A stretch of 64,000 bases of DNA from an uncultured bacterium. GTDB lineage: Bacteria; Spirochaetota; Leptospiria; Leptospirales; Leptonemataceae. The stretch's first letter is position 1; the number at the start of each line of letters is the position of its first letter. The DNA lies in NCBI GenBank assembly GCA_937928085.1, contig CALFVU010000009.1, positions 55,152 through 119,151 on the forward strand, in the 5' to 3' direction. Below are positions 9,954-20,007 of this stretch, piece after piece. A program made the translations under genes and the position numbers. The notes beneath the pieces are model-generated. The model did not search any database. It was given only the letters and a program-made list of their open reading frames with translations, and was not told where the DNA came from.

Positions 9954-11351
9954 ATGAAGAAGCAATTTGTTTTTATTTTAATATTATTTTCGATAAGTTT
10001 AAGGGGGGAGATCATAATCTTAAAGAATGGTCAAAAATACGAAGGAAAAATAATCAATCAAACAAAAGAACGTGTTCAACTTCAATTAAAAGATGGTAGA
10101 GTCTTAATTTTAGATAAAAAAGAAATTCAGAAAATTCAGTATAGTGCTGAAGAAATACAAAAACAAGACGAAGAACAGCGCAGGTTAGAGGAATTAAAAA
10201 AACGAGAAGAGGAACAGCGTAAATTAGAGGAGTTGAAAAAACAAGAAGAGAGACGTCGAAAATTAGAAGAAATTAAAAAGAAAGAAGAACAACTTAGATT
10301 AGAAGAATTAAAAAAACAAGAAGAAAAGAAAATTAGAGAAAGTATATTCCAGAGAAAAGAAATATTAGCTTTTTTTGGAATAGGAGTTTCAGAAATCCGT
10401 TTACCTATAGAGAAAATAGAAAATCTTTCTTTAAGAATAAGAAGTTTGACTTCTTCCCTAGTTTTCGGTTATACAAATAATACGTTGGTTTCGAATATTT
10501 CGGATGGAAGTAGTGCCGGTGCACAATTGAAAGTAGAATATAGATATAATAATTGGATTTTTGGACTAGAAAGCATAAATTTAAATATACAATTAAAAAC
10601 AAATATAAATTATCTTGGACAATATTCATTAAATTTTGGTACACCTTTATTTTCTACTTTTTTTTCTAATTCATTATTTTCTTCTGAAATAGGTAAATAT
10701 GATGTATTAGATTTATATACAAAATATTTTTTTTATAAATTCAAACCCTTTAGTATAATGAGTTCTTATTTAGCAGTCCCTTTTGGTTTTTCAAATTTTA
10801 ATTTTGATATTAGCTATGTTTACTCAGAAAAGGATTTACAGTTAATATATAATTCTTTTGTTTTTAATCGTATTACTTTAAATGATACTACAACAGTATT
10901 TACTGGAATTGCATTAGAAAATCATTTTAAAAATCGAATCAAATGGGAAGCACAAATCGTCTACCATTATGGCGAAATTCAATATACAAATAATAGATTT
11001 ATAGTGGAACAATTTCTTTTTTCTATACCTATTCCTTCATTACTTAAACAAATAGATTCCTTTTATAAGGGTATTCAAAGTGGTTTTGTATTTACAAATC
11101 AAATAGAAATGGATATGAATGAAAATTGGATATTTTTGGTAAATCTTACTATTTTGGAAATGCAATCTATGATTACTAAGATTACAACTGAAGGTTTTGG
11201 TACGAATTTTCAATCTAACCTAAGGGATATATCGATCTTAAACATTTTCTTAAACATTTTTTTTACAAATAATCTACAATCATCTGATAAAAAATTTATC
11301 GAGAAAAATCAGTTTATATCTTTTGGATTTAAATATCGCTGGATTTTATAG
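9954..11351 (+). CDS. Exported protein, paralogue B of 8462..9862 (same architecture, same reported length)
   Basis: EIIILKNGQKYEGKIINQTKERVQLQLKDGRVLILDKKEIQKIQYS plus RRLEELKKREEEQRKLEELKKQEE repeats and a barrel-like C-domain. ORF track starts at 9951. Confidence 0.75.
   Translation: MKKQFVFILILFSISLRGEIIILKNGQKYEGKIINQTKERVQLQLKDGRVLILDKKEIQKIQYSAEEIQKQDEEQRRLEELKKREEEQRKLEELKKQEERRRKLEEIKKKEEQLRLEELKKQEEKKIRESIFQRKEILAFFGIGVSEIRLPIEKIENLSLRIRSLTSSLVFGYTNNTLVSNISDGSSAGAQLKVEYRYNNWIFGLESINLNIQLKTNINYLGQYSLNFGTPLFSTFFSNSLFSSEIGKYDVLDLYTKYFFYKFKPFSIMSSYLAVPFGFSNFNFDISYVYSEKDLQLIYNSFVFNRITLNDTTTVFTGIALENHFKNRIKWEAQIVYHYGEIQYTNNRFIVEQFLFSIPIPSLLKQIDSFYKGIQSGFVFTNQIEMDMNENWIFLVNLTILEMQSMITKITTEGFGTNFQSNLRDISILNIFLNIFFTNNLQSSDKKFIEKNQFISFGFKYRWIL
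10153..10335 (+). repeat. Imperfect tandem coding repeat, second copy of the coiled-coil module
   Basis: Repeated units gaacagcgYaRattagaggaRttRaaaaaaC.agaagag, near-identical to segments of 8668..8820. Confidence 0.6.
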
Positions 11352-11711
11352 ATTACCTAATAATCTTCCAATAAAAAATAAAATAAAACCTAACACTAAA
11401 TTTCCAAAAAAGTATAGAAAAAACTCTTGCCATCGATTCTGGGAAAAAAGTATATAACTTTCGTAACCAAAACTGCTAAAAGTAGTAAGGCCACCTAAAA
11501 AACCGACCAAGATCATTTCTCGGAAAGGAGATACCAGCATATTTTTATCGATCAACCATATTGCTAAAATTCCGATTAAAAACATACCAGTCAAATTACA
11601 AATTAAAGTACCGAGGGGAAAAAAAGGATAAAATTTTATAGAAATTCGACCTATTATAAAACGCAGTAAGCTTCCTATTCCACCTCCAAGGAATACTAAA
11701 AAGTAACTCAT
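11346..11711 (-). CDS. crcB: Fluoride channel CrcB/Fluc
   Basis: GGGIGSLLRFIIGR, GTLICNLTGMFLIG, VGFLGGLTTFSSFGYE. Confidence 0.92.
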   Translation of the reverse strand: MSYFLVFLGGGIGSLLRFIIGRISIKFYPFFPLGTLICNLTGMFLIGILAIWLIDKNMLVSPFREMILVGFLGGLTTFSSFGYESYILFSQNRWQEFFLYFFGNLVLGFILFFIGRLLGNL

Positions 11712-11722
11712 ATTATTTACTC

Positions 11723-12064
11723 CTATTTGTTGAACAATATTGTATGGACTTTTTCGTATGTTAAGAATCCTCCTACTTTTGCTTTTTCGAAAACTTCTTT
11801 TGTAATTTCTAAAACTTTGTTGATATTATCTTCACTATCGCATATTTCTATTAAGATGGGTAAAGAATCAGAAGAATCTAAAATACCTGCAGAATGAATG
11901 ATTTTCGAATCTCCATATCCCGCAATTCCATGAAATACGGTAGCTCCAGAAATGTTATTTTTCATAAATTCTTCTAATAATAATGTATAAACAGGCTTAC
12001 CTTTGATTTTGTATTTATCCTTTAAAAAAATTCTTAGAAGTATTTGTTGCTCTTCTTTATACAT
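11723..12064 (-). CDS. DUF190 family (PII-like) protein
   Basis: LLRIFLKDKYKIKGKPVYTLLLEEFMKNNISGATVFHGIAGYGDSKIIHSAGILDSSDSLPILIEICDSE; upstream of crcB on the same strand. Confidence 0.88.
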   Translation of the reverse strand: MYKEEQQILLRIFLKDKYKIKGKPVYTLLLEEFMKNNISGATVFHGIAGYGDSKIIHSAGILDSSDSLPILIEICDSEDNINKVLEITKEVFEKAKVGGFLTYEKVHTILFNK

Positions 12065-12113
12065 GATACAATAATGAAGAAAAAAATTTTGCTGTCAAAT
12101 ATTTTAGAATCAA

Positions 12114-13616
12114 TTACTTTATTTCTTCTATTAAATATTCAGAAAATAAATTTTTTTGATTGTCATAATCTGCATTAGGGAAAGGTAGAGGATATTCTCC
12201 CGAAAAACATGCATAGCACCAATGGGACTTAGGTGCATTTTCTACTTCCATTGCTTTTAGTGCATTTTCTATAGATAGATAACCTAAAGAATCAACTCTT
12301 AAATGTTTTTTAATCTCTTCTACGGTATGGGAAGATGCGATAAGTTCATTGCGAGTTGGTATATCGATTCCATAAAAACAGGGAAAGCGTGTAGGAGGAG
12401 CACTAATCCTTAAGTGAATTTCCTTTGCACCCGCTTTTCTTAACATTTTTATTAATTTTTTAGAAGTAGTCCCGCGCATAATCGAATCATCTACGAGAAC
12501 TACCCTTTTGTTAAATACAGCATTTTTGATTACATTATATTTGACTTTTGCCCCAAAATCACGAATTTTTTGTTCGGGTTCTATGAATGTTCTTCCAATG
12601 TAATGGGAGCGAGTAAGACCAATAGTATAAGGAATTTTAGATTGTTCAGAATAACCCAAAGCAGCTACTATGGAAGAATCTGGAACACCGACTACGATAT
12701 CAGCATTTGCTGGATGTTCTATAGCTAGATATTTTCCTAAATTTTTTCGAACCTCGTAAACGGAACGATTAAAAATATAAGAATCGGGCCTTGAAAAATA
12801 AATATTTTCGAAAATACATAAAGATTCTTTTATAGAAGAGTCAGAAAATGGAAAAAACGATTCTATACCTTTTTGGGATACTTTAATTATTTCTCCGGGT
12901 TCCACATCTCGAATATATTGAACTTCTGTTATATCAAAGGCACAAGTCTCTGAAGCAAATACAATTGCACCCGATTTATGTTTACCCATTACTAAAGGGC
13001 GAAAACCCAATGGATCTCGTGCAGCATAAATTTCTTTTGGGTTAATGACAAGTAAACTATAAGCACCTGAAATCTTTTTTAAAGCAATGATCAGTGCGTC
13101 TAAAAAATTTTTTTTACCACATTTTGACATCAAATGTGCAATAATTTCGGTATCGACAGTTGTTTGGAAAATCGAACCTCTTTCTTCGTAATATTTTCGA
13201 AGCTCCCAAGCATTGATAATATTTCCATTATGGGCTAGGGCAAAACTACCTAGATGACATTCTACACGGATAGGTTGGGCATTGCGAAGAAAAGAAGCTC
13301 CTGTAGTAGAATAACGATTATGTCCTATTGCAATATTTCCTTTTAAGATTTTGATTTTATCTTGATCAAATATATTTGCAACTTGTCCCATACCTGCATA
13401 ACGATATAACCTTTCTCCATCAGAAGATACAATTCCAGAACTTTCTTGTCCTCGATGTTGAAGAGCATATAATCCTAAATAAGTATATTTCGCTGCCTCC
13501 TCTATACCATAGATTCCATAGATACCACATTCTTCTTTTGGGTAATATTGTGTCTTGTTAAAAAATTTTTTAGAAAAAAAATAAGATTTTACAAAATTGG
13601 TGAATTTTGCTTTCAT
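12114..13616 (-). CDS. purF: Amidophosphoribosyltransferase
   Basis: CGIYGIYG..., ALQHRGQESSGI, GHNRYSTTG, PRPP motif VVLVDDSIMRGTTSKKLI. Confidence 0.96.
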   Translation of the reverse strand: MKAKFTNFVKSYFFSKKFFNKTQYYPKEECGIYGIYGIEEAAKYTYLGLYALQHRGQESSGIVSSDGERLYRYAGMGQVANIFDQDKIKILKGNIAIGHNRYSTTGASFLRNAQPIRVECHLGSFALAHNGNIINAWELRKYYEERGSIFQTTVDTEIIAHLMSKCGKKNFLDALIIALKKISGAYSLLVINPKEIYAARDPLGFRPLVMGKHKSGAIVFASETCAFDITEVQYIRDVEPGEIIKVSQKGIESFFPFSDSSIKESLCIFENIYFSRPDSYIFNRSVYEVRKNLGKYLAIEHPANADIVVGVPDSSIVAALGYSEQSKIPYTIGLTRSHYIGRTFIEPEQKIRDFGAKVKYNVIKNAVFNKRVVLVDDSIMRGTTSKKLIKMLRKAGAKEIHLRISAPPTRFPCFYGIDIPTRNELIASSHTVEEIKKHLRVDSLGYLSIENALKAMEVENAPKSHWCYACFSGEYPLPFPNADYDNQKNLFSEYLIEEIK

Positions 13617-13670
13617 TATTGAATATCTCCAAAAAAATTAAAATTTTAGAATGATCAAGTATTATCAAAT

Positions 13671-15620
13671 ATGATGAACCGAGAAGTAATTTATTTTTTT
13701 AAAAAAAATCCTATTTTTGAAAGGATCAATCTTGCAGATAAAAAGATTCTGCAACTCCTATATAACATAGAAATCTATGAATTTCCTAAACATACGATTA
13801 TTTATAAAAAAAATCAATTTGCAAATTATGTGTATTTAGTTCTTTCTGGGGAAGTAGGTATTTTTTCTTTAAAAGATTTTGCGGATACGAATAATATTGA
13901 AAAATTGATAGAAAATTCCGAATTGATTTCGATCCATCGGAAGGGAAGTATTTTCGGAGAAGTAAGTTTTTTATCGGGGGAAACACATTCTTCTACAGCT
14001 ATTACATTGACGAAATCAAAGATAGGATTCCTTCCGGGAAATGTATTTTTAGATTTGTTAAAAAAGAATCCCCCTTTTGCAATAGAAATCATACGATTAC
14101 TTTCGAGTCGCTTTAGAGAAAATATTGGAAAGGAACAATCCCACCATTTAGGTAAAGTCATTTCTTGTTTATATCCAGAAATTCCAAAAAGAATTTTATT
14201 TATGATAAAAAGCATCTCGTATATTGCAAAAAAAGAACTAAATGAATCTGTTGTGGTGTTATATTTTCAATCTGGTTTAGAAAATGACGAAGATAACCAA
14301 AAGAATTTTGATATTTTATTCGATAATTTTGATCATTCTGATTTTTATGAATTACTTGATGAATTCTCAAAAAAAGACAAACCTTTATTACTGAATTCTT
14401 CGAGGATTATCAAAAAAGAAATTCACGAGACAAAAATCATAGATTTTTTGTCTTCATTAAAACGAATTTTTTCGTTTATTTTTATAGAAATTCCAAGTTT
14501 TGATTATTCCATTAGTAAAGTTTTTTTAAAAAATACTGATTTGATTTTATTTTTTCAGAGATTTGATACTACAAGTTTTGCAATTAAAGAGCTATACATT
14601 GAACAAATGTCAAATGAGGATCTAATCAATAAAAATAAAGTAATCTTTGTTTTCGAAAAATCTCCAAAAGAAAAAAGTATACATCATACAAAAATCGAGA
14701 ATAAAGTTTATTATTTGCAGACTTTTATCCAAGAAGATATAGAACCACAGGAAAATAAAAGCTTAAGACGCTTTGTAAGGATGATTACAGGAAATTCTCG
14801 TGGTTTAGTTTTGGGTGGAGGAGGAGCAAGAGCTTTCGCACATGTTGGGGTATTAGAAATTTTTGAATCCGAGCATATAGAGTTTGATGCAGTAATAGGT
14901 TCTTCTATGGGAGCTATTGTCGGAGCTTTATATTGTATGGGGTATGAACCGATTCAGATTAGAAAAGAAATAAAAAGACATCTTTATAAAAAAGAACTTA
15001 TTTTGGATAAGACAATACCTACGGTAAGCTTTTTTAAAGGAAAAAAAGTAAATGTTTTATTAGATAATGTATTTAAAGACATACGAATCGAAGAATTGGA
15101 AATTCCCTTTTTTTGTACCTCTACAGATTTAGTAACAGGTAAAATGATTGTTTTTGAAAATGGTTTTTTAGATTTTGCTTTAAGATGTTCTGTTAGTCTT
15201 CCGGGTATATTCCCTCCCATTCAATATGGAGAATTTGTATTAGTCGATGGGAGTGTAATTAACAATTTACCCGGGGAGTATTTAAAGAAGCAAGGTTACA
15301 ACAAAATTTTAGGTGTAAATGTTACGCCAATTATGGATCCGATTTCGTCTCAATTAGAAAAGAGAAAAAGAGAAGGACTAAAAGGAATCTATCAATATTA
15401 TTCTTTACCACCAATATTGAATATCATCAACCGTGCAATTTCAATTCAGGGAAGAGAATTATTAAAACATCAAATGCAGTTTTTCCATTATATACTTCAT
15501 CCCGATGTTTCTGAATTTGGACTTTTTGATTTTCATAGGTATGATCAAATTATCACAAGAGGTCGAGAAGAGGGAATAAGAAAAATTCAAGAAATTAAGG
15601 ATTTTTTTCTTGATTCATAA
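13671..15620 (+). CDS. Cyclic-nucleotide-binding domain + patatin-like phospholipase (NTE-like)
   Basis: cNMP domain (GSIFGEVSFLSGETHSSTAI), patatin GGGGARAFAHVGVL, nucleophile GSSMG, VDGSVINNLP. Confidence 0.93.
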   Translation: MMNREVIYFFKKNPIFERINLADKKILQLLYNIEIYEFPKHTIIYKKNQFANYVYLVLSGEVGIFSLKDFADTNNIEKLIENSELISIHRKGSIFGEVSFLSGETHSSTAITLTKSKIGFLPGNVFLDLLKKNPPFAIEIIRLLSSRFRENIGKEQSHHLGKVISCLYPEIPKRILFMIKSISYIAKKELNESVVVLYFQSGLENDEDNQKNFDILFDNFDHSDFYELLDEFSKKDKPLLLNSSRIIKKEIHETKIIDFLSSLKRIFSFIFIEIPSFDYSISKVFLKNTDLILFFQRFDTTSFAIKELYIEQMSNEDLINKNKVIFVFEKSPKEKSIHHTKIENKVYYLQTFIQEDIEPQENKSLRRFVRMITGNSRGLVLGGGGARAFAHVGVLEIFESEHIEFDAVIGSSMGAIVGALYCMGYEPIQIRKEIKRHLYKKELILDKTIPTVSFFKGKKVNVLLDNVFKDIRIEELEIPFFCTSTDLVTGKMIVFENGFLDFALRCSVSLPGIFPPIQYGEFVLVDGSVINNLPGEYLKKQGYNKILGVNVTPIMDPISSQLEKRKREGLKGIYQYYSLPPILNIINRAISIQGRELLKHQMQFFHYILHPDVSEFGLFDFHRYDQIITRGREEGIRKIQEIKDFFLDS

Positions 15621-15656
15621 AATAAAAAATTTTAAAAGTACGAAATTTATAATTGT

Positions 15657-16313
15657 ATGGAGAAACAGCATTTTGATTTAAAGCAAATGAGGCGCGAGTA
15701 TGAGGGAATTCGACTTTTAGAAGAAGATGTAGGTAGAGAACCTATTTCTTTTTTTTCTAAATGGTTTCAGGATGCTTTGGCTAAAGAAATTGAACCAAAT
15801 GCTATGATTTTAGCAACTGTTGGTAAGGATAACGATCCCGATGCTCGTACAATGTTATTGAAAGAATTTAGTGAAAATGGTTTTGTTTTTTATACGAACT
15901 ATTTAAGCAAGAAAGGAAAAGATCTTGAGCATAATCCAAAAGCTACAATTTTATTTTTTTGGCAGACATTAATGAGGCAGGTAAGAATATTTGGAATCAT
16001 AGAACAGTTATCACAAAACGAAGCTTTAGAATATTTTAAAACTCGCCCTTACGAAAGTAAAGTATCTGCATATTTGTCAAAACAAAGCGAAGAGATTGAA
16101 AACAGAAGCGAAGTCGAAAAGAAATTTTTAGAATTACTTCAAGAATTTAAAAACAAAGAAGTTCCAAAACCTGAAAGCTGGGGAGGATATAGGCTAATAC
16201 CTTTAAGAATAGAATTTTGGCAAGGAAGACCAGCAAGATTTCATGATAGACTTTTATTTGTGAGAGATTCTATACATTCAAGCGATTGGAAGCTTAAAAG
16301 ATTGTATCCTTAA
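15657..16313 (+). CDS. pdxH: Pyridoxamine 5'-phosphate oxidase
   Basis: DPDARTMLLKEFSENGFVFYTNYLSKKGKDLEHNPKATILFFW; C-term EFWQGRPARFHDRLLF...WKLKRLYP. Confidence 0.95.
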   Translation: MEKQHFDLKQMRREYEGIRLLEEDVGREPISFFSKWFQDALAKEIEPNAMILATVGKDNDPDARTMLLKEFSENGFVFYTNYLSKKGKDLEHNPKATILFFWQTLMRQVRIFGIIEQLSQNEALEYFKTRPYESKVSAYLSKQSEEIENRSEVEKKFLELLQEFKNKEVPKPESWGGYRLIPLRIEFWQGRPARFHDRLLFVRDSIHSSDWKLKRLYP

Positions 16314-16332
16314 GACATAACAATACGAATCT

Positions 16333-16417
16333 TGGGCAGGGGAGGATTCGAACCTCCGTAACCCTTCCGGGTGCCAGATTTACAGTCTGGTGCCATTAAC
16401 CACTCGGCCACCTACCC
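16333..16417 (-). tRNA. tRNA-Tyr (GTA)
   Basis: Reverse complement GGGTAGGTGGCCGAGTGGTTAATGGCACCAGACTGTAAATCTGG...GGAGGTTCGAATCCTCCCCTGCCCA; 7-bp acceptor pairs, long variable arm, anticodon GTA. Confidence 0.97.
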
Positions 16418-16419
16418 AT

Positions 16420-16492
16420 TGCTGCCTGTAGGCTTCGAACCCACGACCTGCTGATTACAAGTCAGCCGCTCTACCAACTGAGCTAAGGCAGC
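16420..16492 (-). tRNA. tRNA-Thr (TGT)
   Basis: Reverse complement GCTGCCTTAGCTCAGTTGGTAGAGCGGCTGACTTGTAATCAGCAGGTCGTGGGTTCGAAGCCTACAGGCAGCA; full cloverleaf, anticodon TGT. Confidence 0.97.
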
Positions 16493-16706
16493 ATATTACC
16501 ATTATTTTATTTTTTTGTTAAATGTCAAATAAAAAGATACATACTTTTGATTTCTTATGTTTTGTTAAAATATACTAAAATTAGTAATAAAACTCAATAA
16601 TTTCTTGAAAACAATGTTTATCTTTGTAATCAAGTTTTATAGCAAAAATTTCTTATTAAAAATGATTTACAAAGAAAAATCTAAAAAATACTTAACTATT
16701 GTTCAA

Positions 16707-17069
16707 ATGAAACCTTATCTTTTTTTTATTTTGCTCGCAATTTTTTCATTTAGTTATTGTAATGAAATGACATCAGAACAAGTCAAGTCTTTAACGGGTA
16801 AGCAAGTATATTCTCGATCTAAAACAATCGAGTTATTCCAAATAGCTTCTATACAGTTATTAGGAAGATGTCAACAGGAACCCCTAAATTATATGATCAA
16901 TAAAGGTTATGCAAATTTCTTTACGAAAAGCTTTTATTTACAAAAAAATGTGGATTCTTGTTTACTTTTATTTTTTACTATAGATTGCCCATCATCAACC
17001 GATACCTCAACATCGATTAAATATTATAAAAACTTTCTTAATAATTGCAATATTAAATCTTATCCATAA
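16707..17069 (+). CDS. Small putative lipoprotein
   Basis: In-frame start inside ORF 16605..17069: MKPYLFFILLAIFSFSYCNE with lipobox-like FSYC. Confidence 0.55.
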   Translation: MKPYLFFILLAIFSFSYCNEMTSEQVKSLTGKQVYSRSKTIELFQIASIQLLGRCQQEPLNYMINKGYANFFTKSFYLQKNVDSCLLLFFTIDCPSSTDTSTSIKYYKNFLNNCNIKSYP

Positions 17070-17179
17070 AAAAGTTTTATAGTTTTTAAAAAAATATTGA
17101 AATTTATTTTTAAAACATTTTATTGTATTTTGTTGAATTTTTGTTTTCTAAAAACCGATGCTTTAAAGGAGGAGATTGT

Positions 17180-17893
17180 ATGAAGTACTTTTTTGTTATA
17201 TGCTTTTATGTATTTTATTCAGTCTTTATTTACCCTCAGAATAATCATACCAGTAAAGTGGAATTAAAAAAACCAGCAGATTCTTTAAGGGAATGCAGAG
17301 ATGCAGATAGATATAAAAAATCCACTAAAGAAAATTTGATTTTACCAGATATTGCATGGGGAAACAATCCTCAGGAAGCGGAATATCGTTCAGAAATTAT
17401 CAGGTTGTTGCAAATAGAATTGAATAATGTGGATTTAGCCATCAAGGATCTGGTCAGTAAGCATAAAGAATTAATTAAATTATATCCCGAATTGGAAAGA
17501 TATCAAGAAATTGTTTTAGAGGATAATCCTGGTTCGTGGAGAGATGGAATTTTTGTAAATTCTAAAAAAGTGCTTGCTATACATTATGGAGATGATGGTG
17601 GAATTAGTTGCATTGTATTGGATTATATGATACGAGGAGTGGAACATTACGATTGGTGGACAAGAAAAATTATGAGAATTTATTATCCAAGTATCCAAAC
17701 CATACAATTAGAAACTTTAAGGCAAAATTTTAAACTAGAAGAAACTTTAGAAGTTTCTTCTCCAGAAATACAGTTAAAAGCATTAAGAAATGTGTTTATT
17801 AACTTACGAACTGCACTATATTCGATGGATATGTTGATTGCTGCGTATTATGATAGAAGAAATAAAAAACATGATTGGCAAATCAATCTCTAG
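17180..17893 (+). CDS. Exported hypothetical protein
   Basis: AAAGGAGGAGATTGT-ATG strong RBS before MKYFFVICFYVFYSVFIYPQ signal peptide; ORF track start 17123 is probably too early. Confidence 0.6.
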   Translation: MKYFFVICFYVFYSVFIYPQNNHTSKVELKKPADSLRECRDADRYKKSTKENLILPDIAWGNNPQEAEYRSEIIRLLQIELNNVDLAIKDLVSKHKELIKLYPELERYQEIVLEDNPGSWRDGIFVNSKKVLAIHYGDDGGISCIVLDYMIRGVEHYDWWTRKIMRIYYPSIQTIQLETLRQNFKLEETLEVSSPEIQLKALRNVFINLRTALYSMDMLIAAYYDRRNKKHDWQINL

Positions 17894-17911
17894 ATGATTT
17901 TCTGTGTTCAT

Positions 17912-18451
17912 ATGAATTATACTTTTTATGGTACTACAATTTTATGCGTTCGGAAAAATGGGGTAACTGCAATAGGTGGGGATGGACAAGTAAGTATGGG
18001 TAGTACAATTCTTAAGCATACAGCAAAAAAAATAAGAAAAATTTCTAAGTATAATATTTTAGCAGGATTTGCAGGTTCTACAGCTGATGCGATGACGTTA
18101 TTTCAATTATTTGAAAAAAAAATAGAACAGTTTGGAGGAAACCTTAGTAGGGCTTCTGTCGAATTGGCTCAGGAATGGAGAACAGATAAATTACTTAGAA
18201 GATTGGAAGCTTTGATGATAGTTGCCGATTTAAATGATTCTTATATTATTTCTGGTACAGGTGATGTAGTTTCTTCAGATGATGGTATTTTAGCTATTGG
18301 TTCTGGTGGAAATTATGCTTTAGCATCCGCACGAAGTTTATTAAAGCATACAAATTTAGATGCAAAAACTATTGTGGAAGAATCTCTAAAAATAGCAGCA
18401 GATATTTGTGTTTATACGAATCATCATTTAACAATAGAAGTGATTTCATAG
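17912..18451 (+). CDS. hslV: ATP-dependent protease proteolytic subunit HslV (ClpQ)
   Basis: [37 protein letters not shown]..., [51 protein letters not shown]. No hslU in the window. Confidence 0.94.
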   Translation: MNYTFYGTTILCVRKNGVTAIGGDGQVSMGSTILKHTAKKIRKISKYNILAGFAGSTADAMTLFQLFEKKIEQFGGNLSRASVELAQEWRTDKLLRRLEALMIVADLNDSYIISGTGDVVSSDDGILAIGSGGNYALASARSLLKHTNLDAKTIVEESLKIAADICVYTNHHLTIEVIS

Positions 18452-18488
18452 TTATAATATCTTTAAATCTGATTAAATATTAAAAAAT

Positions 18489-19181
18489 TCAAGATTCTAA
18501 AATAAGTTTGTTTTCTGAAAAACTGTAATAGTCTGATTCCGAAAAGATAATATGATCATAAATTGGAATATTTAGAATTTTTCCTGAATCAATCAAAATT
18601 TGTGTAATATGGATATCATCTTCGCTTGGATGTAAGTTCCCAGACGGATGGTTATGTGCTATGATAATTGCATTAGCTCGATCTTCTATGGCTAAGGAAA
18701 AAACTTCTCTTGGATGAATAATTGTTTTATTTAAGATTCCTTTTGTAATTAGATGAATGTTAAGGATTTCATTTGCACCATTTAAGTTTATTGATAGAAA
18801 ATATTCTTGCTTTCGATTTGCATAATGTCGAATTGCTTCGTATGCATCGTTTGCATTTCGGATTTTCCTATTTAGAGGTTTCCATTTTCTTCTTGAAAAT
18901 TCTAAAGCTGCTAAAATTGATAAGGCTTTTGCATACCCAATTCCGGGAATTTCTAAAAGACTTTCGATATCGGGAATTTCTGTAGTTTTATCGATTACTT
19001 CTAAAACTTTCATAGAAACATGTAAAGCATTAAATCCTTTGATGCCCGATCCTAAGATTAAAGCTATCAATTCTAGATCGGATAGGGCATTAATTCCTTT
19101 TAATTTAAATTTTTCTCTCGGTCTTTCTTCGGTAGGTATTTCTAATAATTTGATGGGTTTTTGTAAATATTTTAGATTCAC
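18489..19181 (-). CDS. radC: RadC-family JAB/MPN protein
   Basis: LSDLELIALILGSG, HPREVFSLAIEDRANAIIIAHNHPSGNLHPSEDDIHIT, DHIIFSESDYYSF. Confidence 0.94.
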   Translation of the reverse strand: MNLKYLQKPIKLLEIPTEERPREKFKLKGINALSDLELIALILGSGIKGFNALHVSMKVLEVIDKTTEIPDIESLLEIPGIGYAKALSILAALEFSRRKWKPLNRKIRNANDAYEAIRHYANRKQEYFLSINLNGANEILNIHLITKGILNKTIIHPREVFSLAIEDRANAIIIAHNHPSGNLHPSEDDIHITQILIDSGKILNIPIYDHIIFSESDYYSFSENKLILES

Positions 19182-19211
19182 ATTATTATTATAATCAATT
19201 TCTTGAATTTT

Positions 19212-19973
19212 TTAGACTTTTTTTTGTTTTTGATTAGCTTTTAATATTTTTTTTCTTGGTTTATTTTCTTTTTTTTCTTGAGGTTGGATTTGATTAATAA
19301 AGTGAACTAAAGTTTCGATATTTTCGAGATGTAAAATTAAATTCAATCTGCCCGGAATATCTAAAAGATTGTCTCTTCCCTGTCCAAATTTTAATAACGT
19401 ATCTGGTAGAATCCATTCATCCATCCACGGAGTAAAGGGATAAAATTCTTCGTAAAGTAGGGAGTTCATTCTGTAAGAGATCAAATAATCACTTCTTGGA
19501 AGTAAATCTTTGAATATAGGTATAAAGTCTAAATATTTATAAATTTGCGTTCCCCAAAAAGGAGTTCCTAATGTAATTAGTTTTTTTACTTTTTTTCTTG
19601 CTTCATCAGAAATGGATAAAGGAATTAAACCACCTGCACCATGTCCTAATAATGTAATATTAAATTCTGGAAGTTTATTTAAATAATTTGATAATTTTAG
19701 CGAATGCGAAATTAAATTCCTAAAAGGGTTAAATGTATAGTAAAAATAAACATTATATTGGTTTCTAATTAAGTATAAATAAAGAATAATGTATAAAATC
19801 GGAGATGTTAAAATGTCTGTTATTATAACAATAGTGTTTTTATTTTCTTTTTTTTTTGAGCTTGGTAGAGGAATAAAGAGGATTATGGTGATGACTTGTA
19901 ATAATAGAAAGAATCCTTCTAATAACCACGACAAAAGAATTTTTATTCTTGACGGTTGATTCATAAAATCCAA
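19212..19973 (-). CDS. Alpha/beta-hydrolase (lipase-like) protein, membrane-anchored
   Basis: N-terminal TM; GHGAGG nucleophile-elbow-like motif with Ala in place of the usual Ser (ITLLGHGAGGLIPLSI); KKLITLGTPFWGT. Confidence 0.6.
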   Translation of the reverse strand: MDFMNQPSRIKILLSWLLEGFFLLLQVITIILFIPLPSSKKKENKNTIVIITDILTSPILYIILYLYLIRNQYNVYFYYTFNPFRNLISHSLKLSNYLNKLPEFNITLLGHGAGGLIPLSISDEARKKVKKLITLGTPFWGTQIYKYLDFIPIFKDLLPRSDYLISYRMNSLLYEEFYPFTPWMDEWILPDTLLKFGQGRDNLLDIPGRLNLILHLENIETLVHFINQIQPQEKKENKPRKKILKANQKQKKV

Positions 19974-20007
19974 TTTTTATTTTTTTTAAAAAAAGAGAAG
20001 TATTTTT

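Noticed and set aside
8668-10335. Repeats considered as CRISPR or minisatellite
   Set aside because: Repeats are in-frame, imperfect and encode heptad-like charged coiled coil; no unique spacers of constant length.
12065-12113. Fluoride (crcB) riboswitch upstream of DUF190-crcB
   Set aside because: The gap is only about 49 nt, very AT-rich, and shows no recognisable fluoride aptamer pattern.
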